A DNA stretch of 64,000 nt from Megaera polyxenophila. Lineage in GTDB: Bacteria; Pseudomonadota; Alphaproteobacteria; Rickettsiales; Rickettsiaceae. A program made the position numbers and the translations under genes. Below are positions 9,110-18,897 of the stretch, piece after piece. The notes beneath the pieces are model-generated. The model saw only the letters and a program-made list of their open reading frames with translations. It was not told the DNA's origin and did not search any database. The DNA is taken from the NCBI RefSeq assembly GCF_029982035.1, contig NZ_CP104166.1, positions 744,001 to 808,000 of the forward strand, in the 5' to 3' direction. Every line of letters starts with the position of its first letter. Position 1 is the first letter of the stretch.

Positions 9110-10854
9110 ATAATAACGTCAAAATATTATTAGGATACTTAAAAAATCATAAATTCAATTTAATAATAGTATTTTGTTCATTATTTACAGTTGCCCTTTC
9201 ATTACTCGGTGTAGGAACAGTTTTTAGGCATTTAGTAGATAATGGGTTAAGTAGCAACCAACTTAATTCAATTAACAATTCAATTTTTTTAACATCAGGG
9301 CTAATTGCTATATTCGCAATTGGTAGCTTTTTCCGTTCGTATTTCATTAATATTGTAGCAGAGAAAATTACTTCTCAAATCAGAGCAGATAGTTATGCAG
9401 ATCTACTTCAGCTTGAAATAGCCGCATTTGAAGAATTAAAAATCGGGGACATTATTTCAAGGCTTGGTTCAGATCTTGAGTCAGTAGGAACTCTAATTAC
9501 TAATTTCTTATCCTTTTTTATTCGCAATTCTATAATGCTATCTGGGGCAATTATTTTGATGTTTTTACAAAGTGCTAAATTATCAATGTTAGTTATTTTT
9601 ACTGTGCCACTTCTGCTTATGCCTCTTTTACATTTAAGTAAACATATAAGAAGTATTTCTAGAAAGGTAATGGCAGAAAAAGCTGATTTATCATCTTTTA
9701 TAGAAGAAAGTTTTTCAGCTATTAGAACTTTATACGCCTTTAATCAACAACCTCATAATTTAAAGAGATTTAATGAAAAAATTGCTACCTACGTTAAACA
9801 TTCCAGTAAAAGGCTTAAGTTAAGGTCCTTATTTTTTGCCCTAGCTATAGCTGCTATAGCTGGATCTATAACTATGGTAATATGGATAGGCAGTCTTGAC
9901 ATAATCAATGGCAAAATGACTTCAGGCCAGATGATATCATTTATTTATTACGCCATGATGGTTGGGATGAGTGCTGGAGGTATAGCAGAATTATTTAGTG
10001 AGATACAAGGTCCTCTTGCCGCTCTTGATAGGGTTTTTAATCTAAGGTCAAATACTAAAGCTTTCTCTAATCAGCATGTAGTTACTAGACATCATGAAAA
10101 ATTTGAAAATGTTTTCCAGAATTATGATATTTCTTTTGAAAATGTAAATTTTTCTTACCCCTCAAGGAAAGATATACTCACCCTTAATAATATTAGCTTT
10201 AGCGTAAAACAGAATCAATTTACTGCTATAGTCGGCAAATCAGGGTCAGGTAAAAGTACCATAATGCAATTATTGCTCAACTTTTACAAACATCAGTCTG
10301 GAAAAATCAAAATAGCCGGCCGTGATATAAATTCTTATGACCGAGATTATTTAAGAGAAATAATAGCCTATACCCCTCAAGAGCCTGATATTTTTTCTGG
10401 AACAATCAGATATAATATTATGTTTTCTAATCCTGATGCCAAAGAAGAGGATTTCCAGCAAGTAGTACATTTATGCGGTATCGATAAGTTTGCTAATAAT
10501 TTACCAGCTGGCCTTGACACTGAAATCGGTGAAAAAGGAGTTAGAATATCGGGTGGACAAAAACAAAGAATCGCAATTGCAAGAGCACTTCTTTATCAAC
10601 CTGAGATATTACTTCTTGATGAGGCAACAAGTGCTCTTGACAACGAAAGTGAGCAAGAAATATTAGATAACATCAAGAAGATTATGTATGGTAAAACTGT
10701 TATATCAATAGCTCACCGAATTACTTCTATTCAGGATTTCGATAATATTTTAGTTATAGATCAAGGAAAATTAGCGAGTAGTGGTACACATAAAGAACTG
10801 ATAGAAAGTTGTGAAATTTATAATATTTTATACAAAAAATCTCTAGCAAATTAG
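9106..10854 (+). CDS. ABC exporter, fused membrane and ATPase domains (MsbA-like)
   Basis: A 582-residue half-transporter: an N-terminal six-helix membrane domain (about residues 15-300) and a C-terminal nucleotide-binding domain. The ATPase shows Walker A GKSGSGKST, Q-loop region YTPQEPDIFSG, the signature ISGGQKQRIAIARAL, Walker B ILLLDEATSALD and the H-loop SIAHR. It probably works as a homodimer exporting lipid or a hydrophobic compound. The substrate cannot be read from sequence. Its start overlaps cyaY by 4 bases, placing it last in the map-to-exporter run. Confidence 0.9.
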   Translation: MNNNVKILLGYLKNHKFNLIIVFCSLFTVALSLLGVGTVFRHLVDNGLSSNQLNSINNSIFLTSGLIAIFAIGSFFRSYFINIVAEKITSQIRADSYADLLQLEIAAFEELKIGDIISRLGSDLESVGTLITNFLSFFIRNSIMLSGAIILMFLQSAKLSMLVIFTVPLLLMPLLHLSKHIRSISRKVMAEKADLSSFIEESFSAIRTLYAFNQQPHNLKRFNEKIATYVKHSSKRLKLRSLFFALAIAAIAGSITMVIWIGSLDIINGKMTSGQMISFIYYAMMVGMSAGGIAELFSEIQGPLAALDRVFNLRSNTKAFSNQHVVTRHHEKFENVFQNYDISFENVNFSYPSRKDILTLNNISFSVKQNQFTAIVGKSGSGKSTIMQLLLNFYKHQSGKIKIAGRDINSYDRDYLREIIAYTPQEPDIFSGTIRYNIMFSNPDAKEEDFQQVVHLCGIDKFANNLPAGLDTEIGEKGVRISGGQKQRIAIARALLYQPEILLLDEATSALDNESEQEILDNIKKIMYGKTVISIAHRITSIQDFDNILVIDQGKLASSGTHKELIESCEIYNILYKKSLAN

Positions 10855-10964
10855 TTTAGGGTGCTACCTTTGTTCTTAGGAATTTTAAAATTTTGCATTT
10901 GCCCTTAAACTTTTAGAGAAGGCTTTGTACTTGCGCCTAATGCCCTAGCACTTAAAAAGTATAA

Positions 10965-11225
10965 TTATCTGATTTCAACGCTACCATTACTTTCTCCTTC
11001 TCCAATCAGATAGCTGTTATATTCGCTATTTTCATCTAATGGAACTTCTGCAAAAATTGACCCCGGTTCATTTTCAATCTCTTCCTCTAAACTCTTCATA
11101 ACTTTTGAAGGTTTAGCTACTTCATTTTTGCTTTCATCTCTTTCTTTTCTAGCATAATTCTTACCCCTATCACTGCAGCATGAGCTCCCGAAAATCCAGT
11201 CCCAAAATGATCTTTCCTTTGCCAT
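10965..11225 (-). CDS. Small hypothetical protein, acidic C-terminal half
   Basis: An 86-residue frame starting MAKERSFWDWIFGSSCC, rich in W and C at the start and acidic afterwards (SLEEEIENEPG...GEGES). No family is recognised. An overlapping minus-strand frame (11302-11117) begins with a hydrophobic stretch (ILIICMFMVTYFMFKFL) and then runs out of character. The two could be the halves of one former membrane-anchored protein separated by a frameshift. Coding status is uncertain. Confidence 0.4.
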   Translation of the reverse strand: MAKERSFWDWIFGSSCCSDRGKNYARKERDESKNEVAKPSKVMKSLEEEIENEPGSIFAEVPLDENSEYNSYLIGEGESNGSVEIR

Positions 11226-11408
11226 AGGTTATTCCTCGCTAAAAATTTGAACATAAAATAGGTAACCATAAACATACAAATAATTAATATGTAAAAGCGC
11301 ATAATTAAAATGGTAAGCTTATTTAGTTAAATAATAATTAATATATTAATAAATAATTTACTTATATATAAATAGACGAATTATTGGATTTAATTTATTA
11401 TCATCAAG

Positions 11409-12050
11409 ATGATTAGTAAAATTCTTAAAGATATGAAAAAAAAGATTATAACGATTGAAGATTTTATCGATAAAGAGAAATCAGTATTAAAATCCAAAAC
11501 CCAAAGGCTTACGTTTCCTTTATCAGAGGAGGATAAAAATATAATAATTCTGATGAAAGAAATATTATTTGCTCTTGATGGTGTAGGGCTTGCTGCTCCG
11601 CAGATAGATATAAATAAAAATATTGCCGTAATATATATACCAGAAACTGCTTCTCTGCTTCGCAACAATGCTAAAATTTATCCCATGCACACATTAATTA
11701 ATGCAGAATATGAACCGGTTGAAGCTCAAGGAAAATATAGCGATTTTGAGGCGTGTTACTCAGTAAAAACCGTTTGTGGGCAAGTACCAAGATATAATGC
11801 CATTAAAGTTAAATACCAGAATGAAGAAGGAGCAGAAATTTCAACAATCGAAACTGGATTTTATGCGAGGGTACTCCAGCATGAGATAGATCATTTAAAT
11901 GGGACACTAATTACAGATGTACTTACCCCGGACTGCCTTCAAGGTACATTTGAAGAAATGGCAAAACTCCGGAGGGAATCCTTATCTGAAGAAAAAAAGA
12001 TATTATTTGATAAATTGATAAAACAAAAAAATCTTACGCAAAAAGAATAA
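11409..12050 (+). CDS. Peptide deformylase-like protein (second copy)
   Basis: A 213-residue relative of peptide deformylase, which removes the formyl group from N-terminal fMet. The three family motifs are present in variant form: GVGLAAPQI (motif 1), EACYSV for the usual EGCLS (motif 2, metal-binding Cys kept) and LQHEIDHLNG (motif 3 with HExxH). It has an N-terminal extension and a basic C-terminus compared with the 175-residue Def at 27464. Metal ligands are intact, so activity is possible. A specialised role is equally possible. It ends 3 bases before the convergent hemF. Confidence 0.85.
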   Translation: MISKILKDMKKKIITIEDFIDKEKSVLKSKTQRLTFPLSEEDKNIIILMKEILFALDGVGLAAPQIDINKNIAVIYIPETASLLRNNAKIYPMHTLINAEYEPVEAQGKYSDFEACYSVKTVCGQVPRYNAIKVKYQNEEGAEISTIETGFYARVLQHEIDHLNGTLITDVLTPDCLQGTFEEMAKLRRESLSEEKKILFDKLIKQKNLTQKE

Positions 12051-12053
12051 CCT

Positions 12054-12887
12054 TCAAGGCCACTTTACTTCAGGTGGTAACGACATTAAAATTGCTTCAA
12101 CATTACCGCCGGTTGCAAGCCCAAATGACGTACCTCTATCATATAAAAGGTTAAATTCTACGTACCTTCCTCTTTTTATCAGCTGGTGTTTTCGTTGTTC
12201 CTGCGTCCATGATAGATCCATTTTATTCCGAGCAATAACAGGGTATATATCCCTCATTGCGATACCGACATCCTTTGTAAAAGCAAAATCATTATTAAAG
12301 CTACCGGTATTTAAATAATCATAAAATATCCCACCAATACCTCTTGGCTCATTTCTATGTTTTAAGAAAAAATATTCATCACATGCTTTTTTGAATTTAG
12401 GATAATAGTCTAGATCATGTTTATCACAAGCCTCTTTAAACGATTGATGAAATATCTTTGTTTCTTTATCATCCGCATACATAGGTGTAAGGTCAGCTCC
12501 CCCGCCGAACCAGCTTTTTGTCGTTTCTATGTACCGCGTATTAAAATGCACCGCAGGAACAAGGGGTGAGCACATATGGGCAACCAGAGAAATACCAGTG
12601 GCAAAAAATTCAGGATTCTCCGCAGCTCCTGGTATCTGTTTTCTAAATTCCTCGGAGAATATCCCGTGTACAGTAGAAATATTAACTCCAACTTTTTCAA
12701 AAACATTACCATGCATGATAGACATAGCGCCACCACCGCCTCCCTCTCTTTCCCAAGGTTTTTTTATAAATTTACCGGCTACTAAATTATGCTCCTTAGC
12801 ATGATCAATTTCTATTTGCTCATAAGAGCCGCAAATTTGATCGCGCAGTTCCTCGAACCATTTTGCCGTGCTTTCTCGTTGAATCAT
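12054..12887 (-). CDS. hemF: Oxygen-dependent coproporphyrinogen III oxidase
   Basis: Decarboxylates coproporphyrinogen III to protoporphyrinogen IX using O2, the step between HemE and HemJ/HemH. The 277-residue protein has the HemF signatures WEREGGGGGAMSIM, the VHFNTRYIET block, the KSWFGGGADLTPMY motif with catalytic Asp, HRNEPRGIGGIFYDYLN and the C-terminal FNLLYDRGTSFGLATGGN. Normal length. hemE, hemH and hemJ lie together near the origin (28-30.6 kb). It lies 6 bases after the yraN stop on the same strand. Confidence 0.96.
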   Translation of the reverse strand: MIQRESTAKWFEELRDQICGSYEQIEIDHAKEHNLVAGKFIKKPWEREGGGGGAMSIMHGNVFEKVGVNISTVHGIFSEEFRKQIPGAAENPEFFATGISLVAHMCSPLVPAVHFNTRYIETTKSWFGGGADLTPMYADDKETKIFHQSFKEACDKHDLDYYPKFKKACDEYFFLKHRNEPRGIGGIFYDYLNTGSFNNDFAFTKDVGIAMRDIYPVIARNKMDLSWTQEQRKHQLIKRGRYVEFNLLYDRGTSFGLATGGNVEAILMSLPPEVKWP

Positions 12888-12893
12888 AACTTT

Positions 12894-13229
12894 TTACCAA
12901 GCATTTTCTATTATTACAGGCAGTTTATACGGCCGAATAAAAACCAAATCAAATCTTACCTCACAACCATTATATTTGTCATTATGACTTAAGAATAATT
13001 CAGCTGAACGCCTTATTCTATTTTGTTGGTTCTTTGGTACTATATTTTCCATAATATTATTGTTTCTGGCTTTAACCTCAATAAATACCAATTGCTTCCC
13101 TCTACACGCAATAATATCAATTTCGCCAACAAAATTTTTCTTGCGATGACAAATTATACTATAGAACTTTAGCTTGTAGATCAATATGGCCAAATATTCA
13201 GCAAGAATACCTAATCTATAAGGTTTCAT
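12894..13229 (-). CDS. yraN: UPF0102 (YraN) nuclease-fold protein
   Basis: A 111-residue protein with the restriction-endonuclease-like core: GILAEYLAILIYKLK, then VGEIDIIACRGKQLVFIEVKAR, giving the D...ExK arrangement of PD-(D/E)XK proteins. Function is not established. It overlaps the preceding MFS gene by 4 bases and is followed closely by hemF, so the three are likely transcribed together. Confidence 0.88.
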   Translation of the reverse strand: MKPYRLGILAEYLAILIYKLKFYSIICHRKKNFVGEIDIIACRGKQLVFIEVKARNNNIMENIVPKNQQNRIRRSAELFLSHNDKYNGCEVRFDLVFIRPYKLPVIIENAW

Positions 13230-14497
13230 TTTGGTTTTAAATTAGTATCGATTAACCTAATTATAGTTTTTTTCATACTATAAGCCATAGCTAGAAATAA
13301 TAACGAGGTGATCATAACATAAAATGCTGGAGCATGGTAGAGATGGGTTACTTCCACAAGCCACCTAGAAATTACTGCTGAAGTCCCCCCAAACAGGGCA
13401 ACACCTAAATTATAGCTAAAGGCTACTCCAGTAAATCGCTCTTCTGCTGAAAATAATGAGATAATAAATATATAAGCTGTACCAGCAATAAATCCCCCTA
13501 ACATAGCAATGGTTGTAAGCGCAACTATTTGTTTCCAAATTTCGAGAGATGCAAGCAGCATAAAGGCAGGGGTAGCAGCAATAACTATTGTTATTGAGGC
13601 AATGATAATCATTTTAAACCTACCAATATGATCTGAAATGTAACCAGACAATGGCATGGTAAGCATCATAATTACAGAAGAGTACGAAAGGTAAATTAAA
13701 GCTGTAGTTTTATCAAATCCCAATACTTCATAATAAAAAATATTTATATATGTTTTTATAATATACACCAAACTACTTGCAGATCCCCCAAGGCAACAGG
13801 TTATTAGCATTGCCGGCCATGAACTGCGAATAACATGCATAAAAGGCATCTTTAAAGTACGTTTTTTTTCAGCAAGCATTTCAAATATTGGCGTTTCCGA
13901 TACTCTAAGCCTGAAATAAAAACCAATTATTCCCATAATCCCTCCTAAGATAAAGGCAAATCTCCAAGCAAATTCCAATTCAGGAAATAATTGTTCCAAA
14001 ATAATACCCACAAAACTAGCAAGTAAAGTGCCGGCAATATTTGACGCATGAACTATCCCAGCAGTAAAACCGGGTCTTAGATTTTGATAATGTTCCAGAA
14101 TGAATATAGCAGCCCCTGCACCTTCTCCGCTAATACATAACCCTTGAATTAACCGCATCATAACTAATAAAATAGGCGCACCATAACCTATGTCACTGTA
14201 ACCGGGGATAAGACCGATAGTAAAAGTAGTCATAGTCATACCAAGCATTGAAATAATGAGAGAAACTCTTCTTCCATACTTATCAGCAATATAACCAAAA
14301 ATAATACCACCTATTGGCCTCATTATAAAACCTACGGCAAATACTGAAAGACTAGATAATGTCTGAATTACTTGTGAACCGGAAGGAAAAAATGCTTGTC
14401 CTATTGCTAAAGAAAATACTGCATAAACCGTAAAATCATAATATTCTAGCACATTTCCAGAAATAGCCGATAAAAAAATAGACCTTCGTTTATTCAT
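13226..14497 (-). CDS. MFS transporter, ProP-like osmolyte or metabolite symporter
   Basis: A 423-residue, 12-helix major facilitator. Family signatures are the start GNVLEYYDFTVYAVF, the GYIADKYGRRVSL loop 2-3 motif, RLIQGLCISGEGAGAAIFILEH and, in the second half, GYISDHIGRFKM. This places it in the metabolite:H+ symporter family (ProP, ShiA, KgtP), expanded in Rickettsia as proP paralogues. The substrate cannot be told from sequence. It is the first gene of a likely proP-yraN-hemF run. Confidence 0.88.
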   Translation of the reverse strand: MNKRRSIFLSAISGNVLEYYDFTVYAVFSLAIGQAFFPSGSQVIQTLSSLSVFAVGFIMRPIGGIIFGYIADKYGRRVSLIISMLGMTMTTFTIGLIPGYSDIGYGAPILLVMMRLIQGLCISGEGAGAAIFILEHYQNLRPGFTAGIVHASNIAGTLLASFVGIILEQLFPELEFAWRFAFILGGIMGIIGFYFRLRVSETPIFEMLAEKKRTLKMPFMHVIRSSWPAMLITCCLGGSASSLVYIIKTYINIFYYEVLGFDKTTALIYLSYSSVIMMLTMPLSGYISDHIGRFKMIIIASITIVIAATPAFMLLASLEIWKQIVALTTIAMLGGFIAGTAYIFIISLFSAEERFTGVAFSYNLGVALFGGTSAVISRWLVEVTHLYHAPAFYVMITSLLFLAMAYSMKKTIIRLIDTNLKPK

Positions 14498-14617
14498 TGA
14501 GCTATAATAATATAAAATTACTTATACAAATTTTACTTGTATAATTAGCATTATTCGGCAGATTATAAACAAGTAAAACCATTTGTGAAATAAAAATTTA
14601 TGAAATAGATAAACTAA

Positions 14618-16015
14618 CTATACATCAAAGGACTTTACTATACTTTCTATTACTTTTTTTGCATCGCCAAATAGCATTAATGTATTATTTTGAAAAAATA
14701 GTTCATTTTGAATCCCTGCATAACCCGAAGCCATAGATCTTTTTATAAAAAATATAGTTTTAGCAGATGCCACATCCAAAATCGGCATACCGAAAATAGG
14801 GCTATTGGGGTCAGATTTGGCAGCTGGATTCGTAACATCATTTGCACCCACTACTAAAACTACATCAGTTGATGCAAAATCATTATTTATTTCATCAAGT
14901 TCAAAAACATCATCGTAATCTATATTTGCTTCTGCAAGCAGGACATTCATGTGGCCCGGCATTCTTCCTGCTACCGGATGAATAGCAAATCTTACCTTGA
15001 TTCCTTTTTTCTTTAAATGATCAACCATTTCTTTTATAGCATGTTGAGACTGAGCAACCGCCATACCATAACCCGGTACAATTATTACAGAATCAGTATG
15101 CTCTAGTTGATAAGCCGCATCTTCTGGGCTACTAATATTAACTTGCCTTTCCTCCTGTTCTGCTTGGATTTGTGCTTTCCCAGACGGTTTAAAAGCTCCA
15201 AAAATCACATTCAGCAGGGAGCGATTCATTGCTTTGCACATTATATAACTCAAGATAGCTCCACTTGCTCCCACAAGTGCCCCTGTAATAATAAGCAAAC
15301 TATTTCCAAGCGTAAATCCAATACCAGCTGCTGCCCATCCGGAATAGGAATTTAACATCGAAACCACTACCGGCATATCAGCCCCGCCTATAGGAACAAT
15401 AAGTAAGACCCCTACTATTAATGCAATTATAACGATCAAGCTAAACAAAAAAATACTTTGGTTTTGAGCAAAATAAATCATTATTGTGATAAGGAAAATA
15501 CTCGCCATTAAACAGACATACTGCTGCCCTGCAAATTTTAGAGGCTTTGAATCAATAAAACCTTGTAATTTGCCAAATGCTATAATTGAACCACTAAAGG
15601 TAAGCGCTCCAATAGCAGCTCCGAGCGACATCTCAACCCGAGCTAAAATTGTTATCCCCCCCTGATAATCTGCAATCCCAAAATTTGCTGGCAGTAATAA
15701 AGCAGCAAATGCTACAAATACTGCAGCTAACCCCACAAAAGAATGAAAACCAGCAACTAATTCGGGCATTGAGGTCATTGGGATTTTTCTAGCCACATAC
15801 CCACCAGCAATCCCTCCTAAACCAACAGTAATTAATAATGGTATTTTGTGATAAAAATCAGGTAAGGAAAATGTTGCAAACAAAGCTATCAACATTCCCA
15901 ATATTCCTATCAAGCTCCCTTTTCTTGCTGTTTTAGGTGAAGATAATCCTTTTAGGGAGAAAATAAAACAAACAGCAGATACCAAATATAGTATTTCGAT
16001 TAAACGCACTGACAT
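14618..16015 (-). CDS. pntB: NAD(P) transhydrogenase beta subunit
   Basis: Inner-membrane proton-translocating transhydrogenase subunit carrying most of the transmembrane helices (residues 1-260) and the cytosolic NADP(H)-binding domain III. Domain III shows VIIVPGYGMAVAQSQH, VRFAIHPVAGRMPGHMNVLLAEA, VVLVGANDVTNPAA and GMPILDVASAKT, all canonical. It reduces NADP+ with NADH using the proton-motive force. It lies 20 bases downstream of pntA2 in the order pntA1-pntA2-pntB. Confidence 0.96.
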   Translation of the reverse strand: MSVRLIEILYLVSAVCFIFSLKGLSSPKTARKGSLIGILGMLIALFATFSLPDFYHKIPLLITVGLGGIAGGYVARKIPMTSMPELVAGFHSFVGLAAVFVAFAALLLPANFGIADYQGGITILARVEMSLGAAIGALTFSGSIIAFGKLQGFIDSKPLKFAGQQYVCLMASIFLITIMIYFAQNQSIFLFSLIVIIALIVGVLLIVPIGGADMPVVVSMLNSYSGWAAAGIGFTLGNSLLIITGALVGASGAILSYIMCKAMNRSLLNVIFGAFKPSGKAQIQAEQEERQVNISSPEDAAYQLEHTDSVIIVPGYGMAVAQSQHAIKEMVDHLKKKGIKVRFAIHPVAGRMPGHMNVLLAEANIDYDDVFELDEINNDFASTDVVLVVGANDVTNPAAKSDPNSPIFGMPILDVASAKTIFFIKRSMASGYAGIQNELFFQNNTLMLFGDAKKVIESIVKSFDV

Positions 16016-16035
16016 AACAAAAAATTATTTGTAGA

Positions 16036-16434
16036 TTACTTCTTTTTAAACATCTCCAACATTCTTTCGGTTACTATGAAACCTCCAAAAATATTGATAG
16101 ATGCCAAAAACGCAGCCAAAAAGCCTAAAACCATAGATAAACTGAAACCTTGCGAGCTTGAAGCAATTAGAGCTCCTATTATGATAATCCCAGATATAGC
16201 ATTAGTAATAGACATAAGAGGAGTATGTAGCGCAGGAGTTACCTTCCAGACCACATAATAACCGACAAAACATGCTAAAGAGAATATGGTAATGGCGAAT
16301 ATAAAAGGATCCACTGTAGAGGTATGCTGAAATTGTACCTCTGTAACAAGAGAAGTGAGTTTCTTAGACAATACCGCAGCTTTCTCAGATAATTCTGCCG
16401 CCTGTTTATTAGCAATTGCTAGCTCTTGATTCAT
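16036..16434 (-). CDS. pntA2: NAD(P) transhydrogenase alpha subunit, membrane part
   Basis: A 132-residue membrane segment of the transhydrogenase alpha subunit, encoded apart from the NAD-binding part, as in Rhodospirillum and other alphaproteobacteria. It has four hydrophobic helices with the typical sequences IFAITIFSLACFVGYYVVW, TPLMSITNAISGIIIIGAL and a C-terminal GGFIVTERMLEMFKKK. The middle gene of pntA1-pntA2-pntB, 11 bases after pntA1. Confidence 0.93.
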   Translation of the reverse strand: MNQELAIANKQAAELSEKAAVLSKKLTSLVTEVQFQHTSTVDPFIFAITIFSLACFVGYYVVWKVTPALHTPLMSITNAISGIIIIGALIASSSQGFSLSMVLGFLAAFLASINIFGGFIVTERMLEMFKKK

Positions 16435-16445
16435 GAACTTCTCCT

Positions 16446-17579
16446 CTATACTTTAAATTTCTTATTCATCATTTTCCCATCCTTACCTATAAGCATTTCT
16501 TCAACAATGTCATCAGAAAAGTCTATTTTTCCATTTTTTATGGCATGTTCTAAAAAATTATATAAATTTTTTGCATATAATTTTGAGGCATCAGAGGCTA
16601 CTCTTGTTGCTATAGCAGACCAACCAATAATCTTTACTCCTTTTTTACTTATGATTTTATCAATAACAGAATCCTCCACGTTACCCCCGGTAGCAGTTGC
16701 TATATCAACTATAACTGAACCCAATTTTATTTTAGAAACCATATTTTTTGTAAGAAGAATTGGTGCTTTTTTACCGGGAATTTGGGCAGTAGTAATAACT
16801 ACGTCAAAATTAGCTATTATGCCAAGTAAAAACTCTTCTTGAATAGAAGCAAAATCCTTAGTCACTTCTCTTGCATATCCCGATTTATCTTCTCTATCAA
16901 CTAGCCCAGCTGGTGGATAAACAAATTTTGCATTCAAACTTTCCACTTGTTCTTTTGTTGCTGCCCTTACATCATAAGCAGATACAACTGCGCCTAATCT
17001 TTTTGCAGTCGCGATAGCCTGCAACCCTGCTACTCCAACACCGATAATCAATACTTTTGCCGGATTTACAGTTCCAGCCGCCGTCATCATCATAGGAAAA
17101 GCTCTGTCATAATAATAACATGCCTCTATTACCGCTCTATAACCGGCCAAATTACTTTGTGAAGATAAAACATCCATACTTTGGGCTTTAGTAACCCTTG
17201 GAACTAACTCCATGGCTATAGTTGATAAATTTTTAGATATAGCTTTATCTATATATTCACTATGAGAATGGGGCGAAAGCAAGCCCACTATAGTAGCACC
17301 AGGTTTGGCTATATTTACTTCATTTAGAGTTTCCTCCATTGGAGAAGGCTGAACTTTTAAGATAATATCAGCATCAGAAATGATTTCGAGTGGTACTCCG
17401 GAGACCTTAGCTCCGGCTGCTGTATATTCCTCATCGGTAAAATTTGCCGCTCCCCCTATAGATTTCTCAACAAAAACACTATAACCCTTTTTTGCGTATA
17501 ACCTAGCTACTTCTGGGGTAATTGCAGTCCTAGTTTCTCCTTTAGCCCTTTCTTTTAACGCAGCAATTTTAATGCTCAT
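16446..17579 (-). CDS. pntA1: NAD(P) transhydrogenase alpha subunit, NAD-binding part
   Basis: The 377-residue soluble domain I of transhydrogenase, which binds NAD(H). Visible are the start LKERAKGETRTAITPEVARLY, RVTKAQSMDVLSSQSNLAGYRAV (split here as RVTKAQSMDVL and SSQSNLAGYRA), the Rossmann motif VLIIGVGVAGLQAIATAKRLG, the mobile-loop region ITTAQIPGKKAP and IVDIATATGGNVE. It is the first gene of the pnt operon. The window to the left carries no other pyridine-nucleotide genes. Confidence 0.96.
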   Translation of the reverse strand: MSIKIAALKERAKGETRTAITPEVARLYAKKGYSVFVEKSIGGAANFTDEEYTAAGAKVSGVPLEIISDADIILKVQPSPMEETLNEVNIAKPGATIVGLLSPHSHSEYIDKAISKNLSTIAMELVPRVTKAQSMDVLSSQSNLAGYRAVIEACYYYDRAFPMMMTAAGTVNPAKVLIIGVGVAGLQAIATAKRLGAVVSAYDVRAATKEQVESLNAKFVYPPAGLVDREDKSGYAREVTKDFASIQEEFLLGIIANFDVVITTAQIPGKKAPILLTKNMVSKIKLGSVIVDIATATGGNVEDSVIDKIISKKGVKIIGWSAIATRVASDASKLYAKNLYNFLEHAIKNGKIDFSDDIVEEMLIGKDGKMMNKKFKV

Positions 17580-17675
17580 CTTTATTTATTAATAAAAAAT
17601 ATTATTACTGTTTGAACTTGTATTATGCATTCATTACTATATAAAAACTTAAATCAAATGTACAGGACACTTTTT

Positions 17676-18347
17676 ATGAATTACCTACCCGCTAAGTCAC
17701 ATAAGTTTAGCAATCAGAGTATAATTAATTTTATAATAATACTATTAATGGTATGCAAGCTCAACTTTGCATTTGCTGCTTCAGAAAAAGAGATTGTAGA
17801 CAATATAAAATCTTATATTCAAAATATTCAGTCGGTAGCTATTAATTTTGACCAATCAGACACTCAAGGAACAAAAGCTAGCGGTATTCTAGTTATAAAT
17901 AAACCGTATAAATTTAGGGTCAATTACTTCAAACCCTTTCCGCTACTGATTGTGGGTAATAAAAACTACGTTTCTGTTTACGACTATGAAATGGAAAATT
18001 TAAGCAGAATCTCAGCAGAAGAAAATATTTTTAATTTTTTATTAATTGATCAAATAAATTTTGATAATCAATTCGAGGTTCTTTCTGCCAAGGAAGAGAA
18101 CGGATATTATAAATTGGAGTTAAGTCATTTAGATTCCGGTAAAATTAGTGAAATTTTATTTAATAAACATACCAGAAATATCGAAATAATGACAATAGTT
18201 GAAGAAAATAACATAATTACATTGAATTTCAAAACAACAAAAAAAATTACTAATATAAACAATAAATTATTCATTATGCAGGATCCGGATATTTTTGGTA
18301 AACCCGAATATTTGGATAAACAGCATTTAGAAAAAAATTACCAGTAG
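17676..18347 (+). CDS. LolA-like outer-membrane lipoprotein carrier
   Basis: Periplasmic chaperone that carries lipoproteins from the inner to the outer membrane. The start at 17676 is preferred over the upstream Met at 17625 because AGGA lies 8 bases ahead; it gives 223 residues. A hydrophobic export signal (IINFIIILLMVCKLNFAFA) is followed by a LolA-type fold: KEIVDNIKSYIQNIQSVAINFDQ, the strand GILVINKPYKFRVNYF and DPDIFGKPEYL at the end. Relatively divergent, so other LolA/LolB-like roles are possible. Confidence 0.8.
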   Translation: MNYLPAKSHKFSNQSIINFIIILLMVCKLNFAFAASEKEIVDNIKSYIQNIQSVAINFDQSDTQGTKASGILVINKPYKFRVNYFKPFPLLIVGNKNYVSVYDYEMENLSRISAEENIFNFLLIDQINFDNQFEVLSAKEENGYYKLELSHLDSGKISEILFNKHTRNIEIMTIVEENNIITLNFKTTKKITNINNKLFIMQDPDIFGKPEYLDKQHLEKNYQ

Positions 18348-18618
18348 GCATAATACCTACCTCATATTACTTACCTTCAATTTACAGATAGGGAGAATAT
18401 TTGACGTTTATTGCCTTCATATGTTAGACTTCCATTTCGTGCAGTATATTTCCTAGATATCTAAAACAAGATAAGCCACCTATCGGTGGCAGCTTAAAAG
18501 AAGATACCCTTGACCGATAAATATTTATGGAGGATTATAATACTGGTATTTGATTTGTTTTAACTTGAGTTATAAAGACTGAATGTTAGACATACATAAG
18601 ATAATATATAATTGAGTT

Positions 18619-18873
18619 ATGAGTAACTTGCACTCTGAGCAGCATTTGGTCAATGAATTAGCGGTAAAAACTCTTAAGGCCATTTCTAAAGAGCAAGCAA
18701 TTCCTTACAGCAGGATCAAAAAGATTTTTTCCGAAGGAGATAAGGAAATAGCCAAGGCTTTCTGGATAATGTTGCGAAAAATATCTCCCAATCATAAGTA
18801 TAATTCTGTTTACTATTGCCCTGATTGTAAAGAATTTGATTTAGAACGCAAAGGAAGAAAGATTCCTTGGTAA
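18619..18873 (+). CDS. Accessory ORF of IS91-type element, copy 1
   Basis: An 84-residue frame ahead of the transposase, identical in both copies of the element. It is helical and charged in its first 65 residues and ends with YYCPDCKEFD, a possible half zinc site. No family was recognised. Its conservation between copies only reflects recent duplication, so its function is unknown; it may act with the transposase. Confidence 0.5.
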   Translation: MSNLHSEQHLVNELAVKTLKAISKEQAIPYSRIKKIFSEGDKEIAKAFWIMLRKISPNHKYNSVYYCPDCKEFDLERKGRKIPW

Positions 18874-18897
18874 GAAAACATTAACTATAAGTAATTT

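Noticed and set aside
11117..11302. 61-residue minus-strand frame with a hydrophobic start
   Set aside because: It overlaps the 10965-11225 frame and loses protein character after the first 25 residues; recorded only as a possible former N-terminus.
12529..12804. Plus-strand frames opposite hemF
   Set aside because: Shadow frames of a well-supported gene with no recognisable protein.
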